64,000 nt of DNA from Domibacillus robiginosus (GCF_000966195.1 NZ_LAHL01000011.1:186001-250000); one strand, 5' to 3'; shown: positions 30,181-41,250, counted from the stretch's first letter. A program made the numbers and translations. Notes: generated by a model not told the origin, from the letters alone.

Positions 30181-31119
30181 TTAGTAAGGATGGCTTGTTT
30201 CGGTTCTTAAGCGTTTTGCTTCAAAAAAGAACATTTGTATAAATTTTTTCATATTTACTTTAACGGGAGTAGAGCTGGCGTCCGGATCTCTCTGCAATTC
30301 CATCATCTTTTGACGCACTATCATAAAATCAAAGAATTTAGCAGCGTAAAACTCAAATTTAGGATTCGTGTAATCAGCCAGTCCCAGCGACGCAAAATGA
30401 ATGATAGAGTGAGTAATGGCGCGGCGAATCCGCTGCTCCGAAGCTTTCATTTCCCGATTAATGGCTTGAACAGAAGCAGTATCACCAAGCCTTTTCTGAG
30501 TGGTTTTTTCAAAAATCATTTTTAAAGAGGGGAAGGTCTGGTCTGTTGCAGGCAGGTGTTCATCGGAAAACAAAAAGTAAAGAATATCAAGTAAATCCTT
30601 TGTGCCATTGTGACCGATAATTCCAAGCTCAGCCAGCAGGTACTCTCCTATGTCGGACAGGCTGGTTTCATTTTTCGTTGATTGCGTCTCTGTTGTGTGG
30701 CCGGTCAGCAGGCCGTTCAGAGAGGTTTGGATTGTTTGAATTGATTTTTCAAGCTGAATTCGTTCTTTTACCTTTCGAATAACGGTAATGATTTCAATTC
30801 GATTGATCGGCTTCATGATGTAATATTCAGCGCCGAGTGCGTAGGCTTCACCGATCAGTTCTTTTGTTTCTACCTGGGAAATCATGATGATTTTGCCCTT
30901 GTACTGACCGGATAAATCACGAATTGTTTCAATCCCGTCTTTAATTGGCATAAGTAAATCAATAAACAAAATATCAATGTTCTGCATGTTTAAAAAAGAG
31001 CCGGTCAGCTGATCCCCATCCTCCTGTTCACCAGCTATTTCTCCTAAATCTTCATCTTCAATAATCTTTGTTAAGGTGAGACGAATGGTCTCATCATCAT
31101 CAACAAGAAAAAAGCGCAT
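30181..31119 (-). CDS. glnL: GlnL-type response regulator with YcbB domain
   Basis: Receiver domain at residues 1-120 (VDDDETIR acidic pocket, DILFIDLLMP phospho-acceptor, and lysine in YYIMKPINRIE) followed by a YcbB-type helical output domain (about 150-312). B. subtilis GlnL (YcbB) controls glutaminase and a glutamine transporter. The ATG at 31119 has agaaagg ten bases upstream; TTG 31128 is too close. 312 residues. Transcribed after the adjacent kinase and divergent from a symporter, which is the likely target. The symbol is by similarity of architecture; the physiological ligand is unknown. Confidence 0.8.
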   Translation of the reverse strand: MRFFLVDDDETIRLTLTKIIEDEDLGEIAGEQEDGDQLTGSFLNMQNIDILFIDLLMPIKDGIETIRDLSGQYKGKIIMISQVETKELIGEAYALGAEYYIMKPINRIEIITVIRKVKERIQLEKSIQTIQTSLNGLLTGHTTETQSTKNETSLSDIGEYLLAELGIIGHNGTKDLLDILYFLFSDEHLPATDQTFPSLKMIFEKTTQKRLGDTASVQAINREMKASEQRIRRAITHSIIHFASLGLADYTNPKFEFYAAKFFDFMIVRQKMMELQRDPDASSTPVKVNMKKFIQMFFFEAKRLRTETSHPY

Positions 31120-31124
31120 AATAA

Positions 31125-32468
31125 TCAACCTTTCTCAATAAATGACCGTCCGGGAATGCGAATGCGAAATAAAACACCGTCTGGTTCATTTTTTACTGCT
31201 ATATTGCCTCCAGAGCCGTTTACAATTTCCCTGACGTGAGCAAGACCGATGCCGGTTGAAGGATTTCCCTGTTTATCGTATTTGGTTGTAAAGCCCGGCT
31301 CGAAAATGACCTCCGTGTACTTATCGGCAATAGGCTGGCCGCTGTTTCGTACTTGAAGCTCAATCCAATCCTGACGGGATAACAGGTGTATCTCTATAGT
31401 GCCCTGCTCCACAATAGCTTCTACTCCATTTGAAACCAAATTATTTACTAAGGACAAAAACGTATAAGCATGGTAGGGTGTATGCTTTCCTGAAACCATT
31501 TTAAAAAACAAGATATCCTTTTTTAATGAAGCGGCATATTTCTCATTGATCTGGACGGCTAGCTGGAGCAGCTCCTCGGCACTCATAAAATCTTTTGGGC
31601 TTTCGTTTGTAATCACTCTGGAAAGTCCTGCAAAAATTCGCTGGTTATCTTTTTTTATATCGTGAATTTTGCCGGCCAGCTTTAATGCTTTCTGGCTTGC
31701 TTCATGGTTATCCTGCTTCAGCGAGCGATAAAGCTGATAAGATTCTTTTGTTGCTTCTTCGGCATCATTCAATGTTTTTTTCAAATAAATGGTTTCCTCG
31801 TACAAATTGGAAACAAGCATAAGCATATGCTCATGCTGCTTGGTAATATGTTTTTCTCTTATGTAGGCATCATTCAGCTTAAGCATGGTCAACAAACTGA
31901 CAACGATAAAGCCGCGTGCAAATGCAATCAAAAAAATTTCTATTACATCATCTAAAGAAAGAGTGATCGCAAACAACAGGGAGTCTACAAACAATTCAAT
32001 AGAATTAGAAGCTAAATCGATGCCAAGCATGACAAGCCCGATTTTAATGGGCTGATTTTCGTACCGTTTTAACTGGGAAAAACGACATAAACAGGCATAG
32101 GAAAAATAATAAACAAACGCCGGAATATGGTGCAACGCGGAAGCAAAAACAGCTTCGATATGAAAAAGAGGCTGTTCAAGGACAGAACGAACTACCACGA
32201 CCGCCATTGCCGTAATCAGCCCGGCCCACACCATTCGTTCTTTTCTTATACACAGCAAAAAGAAAAACATAACAGGGGGACCTAAACCAATCCGGAACAC
32301 TTCTCCGAATGGATATATTTTTAATTCGCCTGCGGCGGGCACAGCGGAAGCCATAAGTAGGATCAGCAGCCGTTCGTTTTTAAAAAAGGGATGGGTAGAA
32401 AAAATAAAAAGCCTCTCCTTTTGCTTCAATATATGAAGAATAGTATACAGTTGAGCGGTGGACAACAC
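31125..32468 (-). CDS. glnK: GlnK-type sensor histidine kinase
   Basis: About 447 residues. The N-terminal half has several membrane segments (about residues 30-215), then a helical linker, an H-box with LAGKIHDIKKDNQRIF, and a C-terminal ATPase domain with N-box SLVNNLVSNGVEAI and G-box STGIGLAHVREIVNGSGG. This matches the GlnK/YcbA group paired with YcbB-domain regulators. The start (GTG 32468) has no clear ribosome binding site and could be wrong. It overlaps or abuts the regulator and lies divergent from the symporter gene. Confidence 0.78.
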   Translation of the reverse strand: MLSTAQLYTILHILKQKERLFIFSTHPFFKNERLLILLMASAVPAAGELKIYPFGEVFRIGLGPPVMFFFLLCIRKERMVWAGLITAMAVVVVRSVLEQPLFHIEAVFASALHHIPAFVYYFSYACLCRFSQLKRYENQPIKIGLVMLGIDLASNSIELFVDSLLFAITLSLDDVIEIFLIAFARGFIVVSLLTMLKLNDAYIREKHITKQHEHMLMLVSNLYEETIYLKKTLNDAEEATKESYQLYRSLKQDNHEASQKALKLAGKIHDIKKDNQRIFAGLSRVITNESPKDFMSAEELLQLAVQINEKYAASLKKDILFFKMVSGKHTPYHAYTFLSLVNNLVSNGVEAIVEQGTIEIHLLSRQDWIELQVRNSGQPIADKYTEVIFEPGFTTKYDKQGNPSTGIGLAHVREIVNGSGGNIAVKNEPDGVLFRIRIPGRSFIEKG

Positions 32469-32686
32469 AATATGACGATCTTTTTTGTGAAAAAAACGCT
32501 CACTTTGTAGGAAAATGTATGATCGTGTAGGTCGTGAAATATAGTTACATACATGGAAGTATACCTATCATTTGCATGTAATTAAAACAGGCATGCGTAA
32601 AGATTGAGGGCGGAGAACAAGTGGCTGCGTTTAATTCCACACTATGCGCAGCTTTGAATTGTTAATTAATAGAAGGGATTGATGAA
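32469..32686. promoter_or_regulatory. Divergent control region between kinase and symporter genes
   Basis: 218 bases between divergent genes. It holds an imperfect dyad, TTACATACATGG at 32545-32556 against TTGCATGTAA at 32572-32581, a reasonable candidate operator for the adjacent response regulator. The symporter ribosome binding site (agaaggga) is at 32670-32677. No other gene is seen. Confidence 0.4.
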
Positions 32687-33967
32687 ATGAAAAAAATAGG
32701 ATTAGCATGGCAAATTTTAATAGGGTTGATTCTGGGTATTGCGGTTGGGGCCGCTTTTTACGGAAATCCGCATGTATCCACTTATCTTCAGCCGATTGGT
32801 GACATTTTTTTGCGTCTTATTAAAATGATTGTTATTCCAATCGTAATTTCCAGCATCATTGTCGGCGTAGCTGGCGTTGGTGACACGAAAAAGCTCGGAA
32901 GACTGGGCGGTAAAACAATTCTTTATTTTGAAATTATTACGACTATCGCGATTCTGGTTGGGCTTGCTGCTGCCAATATTTTTCAGCCGGGTGCTGGAGT
33001 CGATATGTCCAATCTGGATAAAACCGACATCAGCAGCTATGTAGACACAACGGAAGAAACAGCAAACCATGGGTTTGCTGAAACATTTGTCAATATCGTG
33101 CCGTCAAACTTATTTACTTCTCTTGCAGAAGGTGACATGCTGGCCATTATCTTTTTCTCTGTTGTATTCGGTCTTGGTATTGCTGCAATCGGTGAAAAAG
33201 GAAAGCCGGTGTTAAACTTTTTCCAGGGAACGGCAGAAGCAATGTTTTATATTACAAACCAAATTATGAAATTTGCGCCATTCGGTGTATTTGCTTTGAT
33301 TGGTGTAACGGTATCTAAATTCGGGGTTGAATCATTGATTCCGCTGAGTAAACTGGTTATTCTCGTATACGCCGCTATGATTTTCTTTATCATTGTCGTG
33401 CTGGGACTTACAGCAAAAATCGCAGGTATAAATATTCTTAACGTATTTAGAATTTTAAAAGACGAAATGATTCTTGCGTATACAACGTCAAGTTCAGAAA
33501 CGGTTTTGCCGAAATTAATCGAAAAAATGGAAAGGTTCGGCTGTCCAAAGGCGATTGTTTCGTTTGTTATTCCAACGGGCTATTCGTTCAATCTTGATGG
33601 ATCGACGCTTTACCAGGCAATTGCTGCTTTGTTTATTGCACAAATGTACGGTATTGAGTTGACGCTGGCAGAACAAGTATCACTTGTACTCGTTCTAATG
33701 GTTACGTCCAAAGGAATTGCTGGAGTGCCAGGCGTATCGTTTGTTGTGCTTCTTGCTACGCTTGGAAGCGTGGGCATCCCGGTTGAAGGCTTGGCATTCA
33801 TCGCTGGAATTGACCGGATCATGGATATGGCCCGCACAGTGGTCAACGTTGTTGGTAACTCTCTTGCTGCCATTGTCATGTCCAAGTGGGAAGGGCAGTA
33901 CGATGAAGCTAAAGGAAGACGGTACTTGGAAGAAGTGCGTCAAATACAGCAATCTAAATCCGCATAA
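32687..33967 (+). CDS. gltP: Dicarboxylate/glutamate:cation symporter (DAACS family)
   Basis: Secondary transporter of the SLC1-like family, taking up glutamate/aspartate or C4-dicarboxylates with protons or sodium. Family motifs are present: the serine-rich loop TTSSSETVLPKLIEKM near residue 265, GYSFNLDGSTLYQ near 300, and the C-terminal DRIMDMARTVVNVVGNS. 426 residues, about eight membrane helices and two re-entrant loops. Substrate cannot be read from sequence, although the neighbouring GlnKL-type system favours glutamate/glutamine. The gltP/gltT name is approximate. A terminator follows. Confidence 0.87.
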   Translation: MKKIGLAWQILIGLILGIAVGAAFYGNPHVSTYLQPIGDIFLRLIKMIVIPIVISSIIVGVAGVGDTKKLGRLGGKTILYFEIITTIAILVGLAAANIFQPGAGVDMSNLDKTDISSYVDTTEETANHGFAETFVNIVPSNLFTSLAEGDMLAIIFFSVVFGLGIAAIGEKGKPVLNFFQGTAEAMFYITNQIMKFAPFGVFALIGVTVSKFGVESLIPLSKLVILVYAAMIFFIIVVLGLTAKIAGINILNVFRILKDEMILAYTTSSSETVLPKLIEKMERFGCPKAIVSFVIPTGYSFNLDGSTLYQAIAALFIAQMYGIELTLAEQVSLVLVLMVTSKGIAGVPGVSFVVLLATLGSVGIPVEGLAFIAGIDRIMDMARTVVNVVGNSLAAIVMSKWEGQYDEAKGRRYLEEVRQIQQSKSA

Positions 33968-33968
33968 G

Positions 33969-33999
33969 AAAAGACAGGCTGAAAAAGCCTGTCTTTTTT
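33969..33999. terminator. Bidirectional terminator after the symporter gene
   Basis: 12-bp stem (33969-33980 with 33986-33997), small loop, T run; lies between convergent genes. Confidence 0.88.
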
Positions 34000-34008
34000 A
34001 TGTTTACA

Positions 34009-35052
34009 TCACATATGCACAAATAATTCATTTGAGTCAATATGGCCGAATACGCGAGTGATGGGAAAACGTTCTCCAGCCACCCAGCGGCCAAAGTCAA
34101 TGGGGATGGGCCGTGCTTGTTCGCCAACGCCGAGCAGAACATGACGGGACGCCGGCTCATAAATGGTTGTGTGAAGCGTTCCAGCCCAGCTGGCGTACTT
34201 GTTTTTAAAAATACCGTAGCTGGGATCATTAAAGAGCTTAAACCTTTCAAAAGCGTTCTGCAAGGATTCAGAATACTTTTGAAGAGTGTGGAGCCGTTCT
34301 TTTGATTCGACAGTGTGGTGACGGTTTTCGTCAGACAATTGATTCGAAACAAAATGATTCGCGCAGGCCTCCACCTGATTATGTACATGCACGCCTCGCG
34401 GTGATGCCTCGACAACAGCGCTTCGCATAGAATTGTCGTAAATCGAATAATTGAACGCGTGACGATGTGGGATAGAACGGAGAAGCGCAACGGCTTCATC
34501 TGTTGTAGAACACGTATCAAGCACCATTCGGGCAATAACGCTGCAGGTAAAGCCGTCCTCAGCGCGGCGCCGGTTCACAAAGTGAAAGCCGATCACCAGA
34601 CCCTTTTCATTCATGCCGTCAATTCGGCCGACCAGCCGTCCGCTTATGCCGACCGATGCGTAGCCATCATCGGGCTGCCATAACAAAAGCCTGCCTTCGT
34701 ACGTTTTTGGATGATAATCATAGTTCCTGGCGAAAACGCCATTATTCATCAAGGCTGAGCAGCCGCTGTTCACATCGTCCGCTTGAAAACCGCTGTATTC
34801 ATGAACAACGTCATACAGGGACCAGCCAAGCGATTCTGACAATCCTTCAAATTCCTCCCACATAAAAGGGGCGAAGGATTGAAAGTATTTTTTTACCTGC
34901 TTGAAATCAATATCATAAGAACGAAGAGACTTTTTGTGTCGTTTTTGATGAACGGCAAAAAGCGGCGACTGCTTGAGTTTCTCTCCGGCAAGTCGTCCAA
35001 GATCGTAGTAGCTTCCTCTTCCTTGCAAAACGTCTATATAAAACCGCTGCAT
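34009..35052 (-). CDS. C45-family acyltransferase/hydrolase (choloylglycine hydrolase-like)
   Basis: 347-residue Ntn-hydrolase-type protein resembling peptidase family C45 (acyl-CoA:6-aminopenicillanate acyltransferase-like). A Gly-Cys-Ser (SGC98SAL) provides the likely nucleophile after self-cleavage, followed by the conserved ARNYDYHP and NEKGLVIGFHFVN segments. The ATG at 35052 follows aggaatagg; a longer frame upstream lacks a binding site. It stands alone on the minus strand between two plus-strand genes. The substrate is unknown; amide hydrolysis is inferred from family only. Confidence 0.78.
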   Translation of the reverse strand: MQRFYIDVLQGRGSYYDLGRLAGEKLKQSPLFAVHQKRHKKSLRSYDIDFKQVKKYFQSFAPFMWEEFEGLSESLGWSLYDVVHEYSGFQADDVNSGCSALMNNGVFARNYDYHPKTYEGRLLLWQPDDGYASVGISGRLVGRIDGMNEKGLVIGFHFVNRRRAEDGFTCSVIARMVLDTCSTTDEAVALLRSIPHRHAFNYSIYDNSMRSAVVEASPRGVHVHNQVEACANHFVSNQLSDENRHHTVESKERLHTLQKYSESLQNAFERFKLFNDPSYGIFKNKYASWAGTLHTTIYEPASRHVLLGVGEQARPIPIDFGRWVAGERFPITRVFGHIDSNELFVHM

Positions 35053-35179
35053 CCTATTCCTGCTTTCTTTTTCTCTTATCGTGCCTGTTTTGGAAAAAGA
35101 ATTCAAGAAGGAAGTGTGGAATGATGTTTGAAGGGAATTCGAAAAAGGGAAAAGTAAAGATATGTAGGGAGGGAAGAAT

Positions 35180-35515
35180 ATGAAAACACAAACAGCCCTT
35201 ATTTTAGGATTAATTTTCGCACTTGTTATCGCTGTTTTTGCTGTAATTAATGTAGATCCCGTAACGGTAAATTACGCATTCGGATCTGCACAGTGGCCGC
35301 TTATTCTTGTTATTTTGTTTTCTGTGCTGCTCGGCGGTCTGGCCATTTTTATGTTCAGTTTATTTCGAACAATGGCTCTTAAACGTCAGCGCAAAGAACT
35401 GGCACGCCAAAATGAACAGCTGAAAAAAGAACTGCATGACTTAAAGCTTGAACACCGCGAGCGAAGAACGCCCGCCGCTACTTCAACTCGGCTTGCGCCG
35501 GATGGTGATTCTTAA
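35180..35515 (+). CDS. LapA-domain membrane protein (YrvD-like)
   Basis: 111 residues with two membrane segments (about 5-27 and 40-63), the second followed by a charged coiled coil (about 70-100; RQRKELARQNEQLKKELHDL). This is the LapA/DUF1049 pattern, equivalent to YrvD upstream of recJ in B. subtilis. Bacterial relatives assist lipopolysaccharide or membrane assembly, but the Firmicutes role is unknown. ATG 35180 after agggaggg. Confidence 0.83.
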   Translation: MKTQTALILGLIFALVIAVFAVINVDPVTVNYAFGSAQWPLILVILFSVLLGGLAIFMFSLFRTMALKRQRKELARQNEQLKKELHDLKLEHRERRTPAATSTRLAPDGDS

Positions 35516-35519
35516 AGGA

Positions 35520-35560
35520 AAAAGGAAGGCTGAATGGATTCCATTTAGCCTTCCTTTTTT
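35520..35560 (+). terminator. Terminator after the LapA-like gene
   Basis: 18-bp stem (35520-35537 with 35541-35558, one G-U pair), 3-base loop and T run. Confidence 0.92.
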
Positions 35561-35567
35561 AATCATA

Positions 35568-35596
35568 TTGTCATTTATCCAATTGACCCGTATAAT
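35568..35596 (+). promoter_or_regulatory. Sigma-A promoter of recJ
   Basis: TTGTCA at 35568-35573, 17-base spacer, TATAAT at 35591-35596, directly after the preceding terminator and 22 bases upstream of the recJ start. Confidence 0.85.
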
Positions 35597-35618
35597 GAGT
35601 ACGTTATGGGGTGAAATT

Positions 35619-37949
35619 ATGCTAAAACCAAAAATGCGCTGGTCCTTGAAAGAAGTGGACCGCAAAAAAAGTGAAGCGTTTGCGGAGGAAGTTGGAACAA
35701 GCCCTCTCGCGGCATCGCTTTTATTGGGACGGGGAATCACCGAAAAAGAAGAAGCACGTGCATTTTTGTTTGATGAAGGTGTCGCTTTTCACGATCCTTT
35801 TTTATTAAAAGATATGAACAAAGCAATTGACCGTATTCGTCAGGCGAAAGAGCAGGGAGAAGCAGTTCTTGTTTTTGGTGACTATGATGCTGACGGTGTC
35901 AGCAGTACAGCGCTGCTTTTAACAGCGCTTCGCGATTACGGGGTTTACGCTGATTATTATATTCCGAACCGGTTCACTGAAGGATATGGTCCGAATGAGC
36001 CGGCTTTTCGTCATGCGAAAGAAAGTGGTTTTGGGTTAATTATTACGGTTGATACCGGAATTTCCGGTGTCCATGAAGCACAGGTGGCCAGGGAAATTGG
36101 TATTGACTTAATTATTACCGATCACCATGAGCCTGGGCCTCAGCTGCCGGAAGCATTGGCTATTATCCATCCGAAGCATCCAGACGGAACGTACCCATTT
36201 GGTTACCTTGCTGGTGTGGGCGTGGCATTAAAAGTAGCCCATGCGTTATATGGTAAAGTACCAGAGCATCTGCTTGACTTGGCCGCCATCGGGACGATTG
36301 CCGACCTGGTACCGTTGAATGGAGAAAACCGGCTGATTGCCAAAAAAGGTTTGTCGGCTCTGCGTCAAACTGAGCGGCCCGGTATTGTAGCGCTTTGCAA
36401 ACAAACGAGTACGGAGCAGTCATCTATTAATGAAGAGACGGTCGGGTTTATGATCGGACCTCGTATTAATGCGGCTGGCCGTCTTGATGATGCCGGTCCG
36501 GCTGCAGAATTAATGCTGACAGAAGACATGGAAGAAGCGCTGATGCTCGCGGAAGAAATTGACGGCATGAACAAGCAGCGTCAGACGATCGTCAACGAAA
36601 TGGCAAAAGAAGCGATCGACATGGTGAATGAGGAGTATCCGCCTGATGAGTACCCGGTTATTATCGTTGGTAAGGAAGGGTGGAATCCTGGTGTCGTTGG
36701 CATCGTTGCATCACGGCTGACCGATACATTTTACCGTCCAGCTATCGTCCTTGGATTTGACTCGGAGAAGGGAATTGCAAAAGGATCAGCCAGAAGCATT
36801 AAAGGTTTTGATTTGTTTCAAAGCCTGTCAACCTGCCGCGATATTCTGCCTCATTTTGGCGGTCACCCAATGGCAGCCGGCATGACATTATCTATTAATG
36901 ATGTAGATGAGCTGCGCAGCCGTATGGTTCGTATCGCTAAGGATACACTTACAGAAGAGGATTTTACTCCCCTTATTCAAGTGGATGGGGAAGCGGCAGT
37001 GTCGGATATTACAGTATCGGGGATTGAGGAGCTGAATAAGCTGGCGCCGTTTGGCATGAATAACCCAAAACCTCTTTTTGTGATCCGGGACGCGAAAATT
37101 GCTTCTATGAAAAAGATTGGTGCCAATCAAACCCATTTAAAAGCAGCGCTTGAACAGGATGGGCAGACCATTGATGGAATTGGCTTTGGCATGGGCGAAT
37201 ACGTCGATCAAGTAGCAAAAACATCTGACATTTCGGTCATTGGTGAATTGTCCATCAATGAATGGAATAATATGCGCCGCCCGCAGCTTATGCTTCGCGA
37301 CCTGCGGGTAGACGAATGCCAGCTGTTTGATATGCGCGGCGGAAAAAATGTTTCAAGCTGGTACAAAGACGTGCCGGATGAAAAAGTTGCCGTGTCTTTC
37401 AGCCATGTATCAGGGGATCCGAATGTTGTATTTGTGAAAACTGAACAGGAGGCGGCACTCGTTGAAATGGACGGGAAAAATGTAGTTCTGCTTGATTTGC
37501 CGGAAAGGGAAGCCGTGATGAAGTCACTCCTGGCTGGAAAAGCGCCGGCCCGCATTTACGCCCATTTCAGCACACAGGAGAATCATTTCTTCAGTGCGAT
37601 GCCAACACGGGATCATTTTAAATGGTACTACGGGTTTTTATTAAAAAGAGGCTCATTTGATGTAAGACAGCACGGCGAGCTGCTGGCGAAAAAGCAGGGC
37701 TGGTCTTATGCTGCGGTTCGTTTTATGTCAAACGTGTTTTTAGAGCTTGGATTTGTTAAACTAGAGAATGGAAAGATTGAAGTGCAAAAGAAAGCGGACA
37801 AGCGTGATTTGAGCGAGTCGCCTGCCTACATACGAAAGCAGACGCAATTTAACCTTGAACAAAAGCTGCTGTACTCATCCTATCGTGAATTAAAAACGAT
37901 TCTGGATGAATGGATGAAGCAGCCCGCTAGACACTGGGAGGAACGATGA
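35619..37949 (+). CDS. recJ: Single-stranded-DNA-specific exonuclease RecJ
   Basis: 5'-3' exonuclease of recombination and mismatch repair. DHH phosphoesterase motifs are visible: [13 protein letters not shown] near residue 85, ITDHHEPG near 170, and the DHHA1 motif GGHPMAAGM near 420. An OB-fold and the long C-terminal RecJ domain of Firmicutes complete 776 residues. ATG 35619 follows atggggtg. An upstream in-frame extension would cross the terminator and promoter and is rejected. Overlaps apt. Confidence 0.97.
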   Translation: MLKPKMRWSLKEVDRKKSEAFAEEVGTSPLAASLLLGRGITEKEEARAFLFDEGVAFHDPFLLKDMNKAIDRIRQAKEQGEAVLVFGDYDADGVSSTALLLTALRDYGVYADYYIPNRFTEGYGPNEPAFRHAKESGFGLIITVDTGISGVHEAQVAREIGIDLIITDHHEPGPQLPEALAIIHPKHPDGTYPFGYLAGVGVALKVAHALYGKVPEHLLDLAAIGTIADLVPLNGENRLIAKKGLSALRQTERPGIVALCKQTSTEQSSINEETVGFMIGPRINAAGRLDDAGPAAELMLTEDMEEALMLAEEIDGMNKQRQTIVNEMAKEAIDMVNEEYPPDEYPVIIVGKEGWNPGVVGIVASRLTDTFYRPAIVLGFDSEKGIAKGSARSIKGFDLFQSLSTCRDILPHFGGHPMAAGMTLSINDVDELRSRMVRIAKDTLTEEDFTPLIQVDGEAAVSDITVSGIEELNKLAPFGMNNPKPLFVIRDAKIASMKKIGANQTHLKAALEQDGQTIDGIGFGMGEYVDQVAKTSDISVIGELSINEWNNMRRPQLMLRDLRVDECQLFDMRGGKNVSSWYKDVPDEKVAVSFSHVSGDPNVVFVKTEQEAALVEMDGKNVVLLDLPEREAVMKSLLAGKAPARIYAHFSTQENHFFSAMPTRDHFKWYYGFLLKRGSFDVRQHGELLAKKQGWSYAAVRFMSNVFLELGFVKLENGKIEVQKKADKRDLSESPAYIRKQTQFNLEQKLLYSSYRELKTILDEWMKQPARHWEER

Positions 37950-37951
37950 AC

Positions 37952-38467
37952 ATGAATTTAAAAGAGTATATTAAAATTGTACCGGATTGGCCAAAGCCGG
38001 GCATTCAGTTTAAAGATATTACACCGCTAATGGATAATGGCGAGGCATTTCGTTATGCAACAGACCAAATTGTTGCTTATGCAAGAGAGAAAAAAGCTGA
38101 TTTAATTGTTGGACCGGAAGCGCGTGGCTTTATTGTAGGCTGCCCAGTTGCTTACTCTCTTGGTGTAGGGTTTGCACCTGTTCGCAAAGAAGGCAAGCTG
38201 CCGCGTGAAACAATCAAAGTAGAGTATGGGCTTGAGTACGGGAAAGACGTATTGACCATTCATAAAGATGCGGTTAAGCCGGGCCAGCGTGTTTTGATTA
38301 CAGACGATCTTCTGGCAACAGGCGGTACAATTGACGCAACGATCAAGCTTGTGGAGCAGCTTGGCGGTATTGTAGTAGGTATTGCCTTTTTAATTGAATT
38401 AAATTACTTGAACGGGCGCGAAAAATTGGATGGATATGATGTATTAACCATCATTCCATACGACTGA
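37952..38467 (+). CDS. apt: Adenine phosphoribosyltransferase
   Basis: Salvages adenine to AMP with PRPP. The PRPP loop [16 protein letters not shown] lies near residue 115, and [18 protein letters not shown] near 55. I choose ATG 37952 ([17 protein letters not shown]) because gggagg is nine bases upstream and the family begins here. ATG 37946 overlaps the recJ stop codon and is an alternative. 171 residues. A terminator follows before relA. Confidence 0.96.
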   Translation: MNLKEYIKIVPDWPKPGIQFKDITPLMDNGEAFRYATDQIVAYAREKKADLIVGPEARGFIVGCPVAYSLGVGFAPVRKEGKLPRETIKVEYGLEYGKDVLTIHKDAVKPGQRVLITDDLLATGGTIDATIKLVEQLGGIVVGIAFLIELNYLNGREKLDGYDVLTIIPYD

Positions 38468-38492
38468 TTCGACAAAAATCGCCTAATTCACA

Positions 38493-38532
38493 AAAAAAGT
38501 GCAGGATGACTTTACATCCTGCGCTTTTTTTT
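38493..38532 (+). terminator. Terminator after apt
   Basis: 16-bp stem (38493-38508 with 38515-38530, one G-U pair) ending in a run of eight T. Confidence 0.92.
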
Positions 38533-38588
38533 CGATAATAAGAACAATTAGTTTTTTTTTTCGGAAAGGGCGAAGGTGAACAAAACAT

Positions 38589-40787
38589 ATGGCGAAAGAC
38601 CAGATATTAACCGCCGACCAGGTCATCGACCGGACCCGTGCCTACTTGAATGAGGAGCATGTCGGATTTGTCCGGCGTGCATTCGAGTACGCAAAAGAAG
38701 CGCATAAGCACCAGTTTCGTAAATCGGGCGAGCCGTACATCATTCATCCCATCCAGGTTGCGGGTATATTGGCTGAACTTGAAATGGACCCGGCAACGGT
38801 CGCATCCGGTTTTCTGCATGATGTGGTAGAAGACACGGAAGTGACACTGCAGGATTTAGCAGATGAATTTAACGCGGAAGTAGCAATGCTGGTAGACGGT
38901 GTTACAAAGCTTGGGAAAATTAAATATAAGTCAAAAGAAGAACAACAGGCAGAAAATCACCGGAAAATGTTTGTGGCAATGGCGCAGGATATTCGAGTCA
39001 TTTTAATTAAACTGGCGGACCGGCTACACAACATGCGGACATTAAAACATCTGCCGCAGGAAAAACAGCGTCGTATCTCTAACGAAACGCTGGAAATATT
39101 CGCCCCGCTTGCCCATCGTCTTGGTATGTCGAAAATTAAATGGGAGCTGGAAGACACGGCTCTTCGTTATTTAAATCCGCAGCAATACTACCGGATTGTC
39201 AACTTGATGAAACGTAAGCGTGAAGAGCGGGAGCAGTATTTAGACGACGTCATAGATTTAATGCGAAGCCGGCTTGACGAAATGGACATTAGTGCGGAAA
39301 TATCGGGCCGCCCTAAACATATTTACAGTATTTATCGAAAAATGGCTATGCAGCACAAACAATTTAATGAAATTTACGATTTACTGGCGGTGCGTATTGT
39401 CGTGGATAGCATTAAAGACTGTTATGCAGCACTTGGTATCATCCACACATGCTGGAAGCCAATGCCGGGCCGTTTCAAGGATTATATAGCCATGCCGAAA
39501 ACGAACATGTACCAGTCTCTTCACACAACGGTCATTGGGCCGAAAGGTGATCCGCTTGAAGTGCAGATTCGTACGGAAGAAATGCACCGAATTGCTGAAT
39601 TTGGGGTTGCAGCGCACTGGGCTTATAAAGAAGGCAGAACGGTGGATGAAAACGCCTCGTTTGAAAAGAAAATGACGTGGTTCCGCGAGATTTTGGATTT
39701 TCAAAATGAATCGCAGGATGCAGAAGAATTTATGGAGTCACTGAAGCTTGATTTGTTTTCAGACATGGTTTTTGTATTCACGCCAAAAGGTGATGTGCTC
39801 GAGCTGCCAGCCGGTTCTGTGCCGATTGATTTTGCTTACCGTATTCATTCAGAAATCGGCAATAAAACCATCGGCGCCAAAGTAAACGGCAAAATGGTTA
39901 CGCTCGACTATAAGCTGAAAACAGGGGATATTTTAGAAATCTTAACGTCCAAGCATTCATATGGTCCAAGCAAAGATTGGATTAAAATGGCGCAGACGTC
40001 ACAGGCAAAAAATAAAATCCGTCAATTCTTTAAAAAGCAAAATCGTGAAGAAAATGTGGAAAAAGGCCAGGAACTGGTCGAGAATGAAATAAAAAATATG
40101 GAATTCGATGTAAAAGAAGTACTGACACAGCAGAACTTAAAGCGCGTGGCGGAAAAGTTTAACTTTTTAAACGAAGAAGACATGTACGCAGCCGTCGGCT
40201 ACAACGGTGTAACAGCTCTGCAAGTTGCCAATCGGCTGACAGAGAAACTGCGCAAGCAGCGTGATCAGGAAGCGTCTTTAAATGAAGCGGTTAAGGAAAT
40301 TAAAACGCCGCCGAATCCAGCCGCACAAAAGAAAAATGCCGGCGTTACAGTAAAAGGCATTGATAACCTGCTGATTCGTTTGTCCCGCTGCTGTAATCCG
40401 GTGCCGGGTGACGACATTGTCGGCTATATTACAAAAGGACGAGGTGTTTCTGTTCACCGGGAGGACTGTCCAAATGTAACAGCAGATGACGATGCAGAAA
40501 ATCGCCTGATTCCCGTTGAATGGGAGTCTGGCGGCTCTAATCAAAAAGAATATCTCGTCGACATTGAAATTTCCGGCTATGACCGGCAGGGTCTTTTAAA
40601 TGAAGTCCTGCATGTGGTAAGCGAAACGAAAACAAATATTTCAGCGGTGTCTGGACGATCAGATCGGAATAAAATGGCGAAAATCGATATGTCCATTTTT
40701 ATTCGTAATGTGAACCATCTGCAAAAAGTGGTGGAACGGGTTAAACAAATACCTGATATTTATGCGGTTCGCCGCATTATGAATTAA
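38589..40787 (+). CDS. relA: Bifunctional (p)ppGpp synthetase/hydrolase
   Basis: Long RelA/SpoT homologue controlling the stringent response. The HD hydrolase domain (about residues 25-180; [11 protein letters not shown]) appears intact, including HNMRTL, so hydrolysis is expected. The synthetase domain (about 235-345) has [22 protein letters not shown] (about 390-450), helical, zinc-finger ([16 protein letters not shown] with HREDCPN) and ACT domains follow. 732 residues. ATG 38589 after ggaaaggg-type purines. Followed by dtd, as in most Bacillales. Confidence 0.98.
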   Translation: MAKDQILTADQVIDRTRAYLNEEHVGFVRRAFEYAKEAHKHQFRKSGEPYIIHPIQVAGILAELEMDPATVASGFLHDVVEDTEVTLQDLADEFNAEVAMLVDGVTKLGKIKYKSKEEQQAENHRKMFVAMAQDIRVILIKLADRLHNMRTLKHLPQEKQRRISNETLEIFAPLAHRLGMSKIKWELEDTALRYLNPQQYYRIVNLMKRKREEREQYLDDVIDLMRSRLDEMDISAEISGRPKHIYSIYRKMAMQHKQFNEIYDLLAVRIVVDSIKDCYAALGIIHTCWKPMPGRFKDYIAMPKTNMYQSLHTTVIGPKGDPLEVQIRTEEMHRIAEFGVAAHWAYKEGRTVDENASFEKKMTWFREILDFQNESQDAEEFMESLKLDLFSDMVFVFTPKGDVLELPAGSVPIDFAYRIHSEIGNKTIGAKVNGKMVTLDYKLKTGDILEILTSKHSYGPSKDWIKMAQTSQAKNKIRQFFKKQNREENVEKGQELVENEIKNMEFDVKEVLTQQNLKRVAEKFNFLNEEDMYAAVGYNGVTALQVANRLTEKLRKQRDQEASLNEAVKEIKTPPNPAAQKKNAGVTVKGIDNLLIRLSRCCNPVPGDDIVGYITKGRGVSVHREDCPNVTADDDAENRLIPVEWESGGSNQKEYLVDIEISGYDRQGLLNEVLHVVSETKTNISAVSGRSDRNKMAKIDMSIFIRNVNHLQKVVERVKQIPDIYAVRRIMN

Positions 40788-40806
40788 CATTGGCAGGTGT
40801 GAGAAA

Positions 40807-41250
40807 ATGAAAGTAGTTCTGCAAAGAAGTAAAAAGGCCAGTGTTATGGTTGGAGGAGAAGTAAAAGGAGCAATTGACTCCGGCCTTGTTCTTCTGGTTG
40901 GAGTGACGCATGAGGATACGGAGCAGGATGCGGCCTGGCTCGCTGAAAAAATTGTGCACCTGCGTATTTTTGAAGACGAGTCAGGGAAAATGAACCGATC
41001 GCTGCTTGATGAGGGCGGATCGATTTTATCGATTTCCCAATTTACCCTGTACGGCGATTGCAAAAAAGGCAGGCGGCCAAATTTTATGAAGGCGGCAGCT
41101 GGTTCTCACGCGGAAGGTCTGTATAATACGTTTAACCGCCTCCTCTGCGAAAAAGGGGTCCAGGTAGAAACAGGAGTGTTTGGCGCCATGATGGATGTTT
41201 CTCTTGTAAACGATGGACCGGTTACTTTAATTCTTGATACAAAAGATTAA
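40807..41250 (+). CDS. dtd: D-aminoacyl-tRNA deacylase
   Basis: Removes D-amino acids wrongly attached to tRNA. The signature [17 protein letters not shown] near residue 80 and the C-terminal NDGPVTLIL (Gly-Pro motif near 138) form the proofreading site. 147 residues. ATG 40807 is preceded by ggcaggtgtg, 19 bases after relA, so probably co-transcribed with it. Confidence 0.97.
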   Translation: MKVVLQRSKKASVMVGGEVKGAIDSGLVLLVGVTHEDTEQDAAWLAEKIVHLRIFEDESGKMNRSLLDEGGSILSISQFTLYGDCKKGRRPNFMKAAAGSHAEGLYNTFNRLLCEKGVQVETGVFGAMMDVSLVNDGPVTLILDTKD

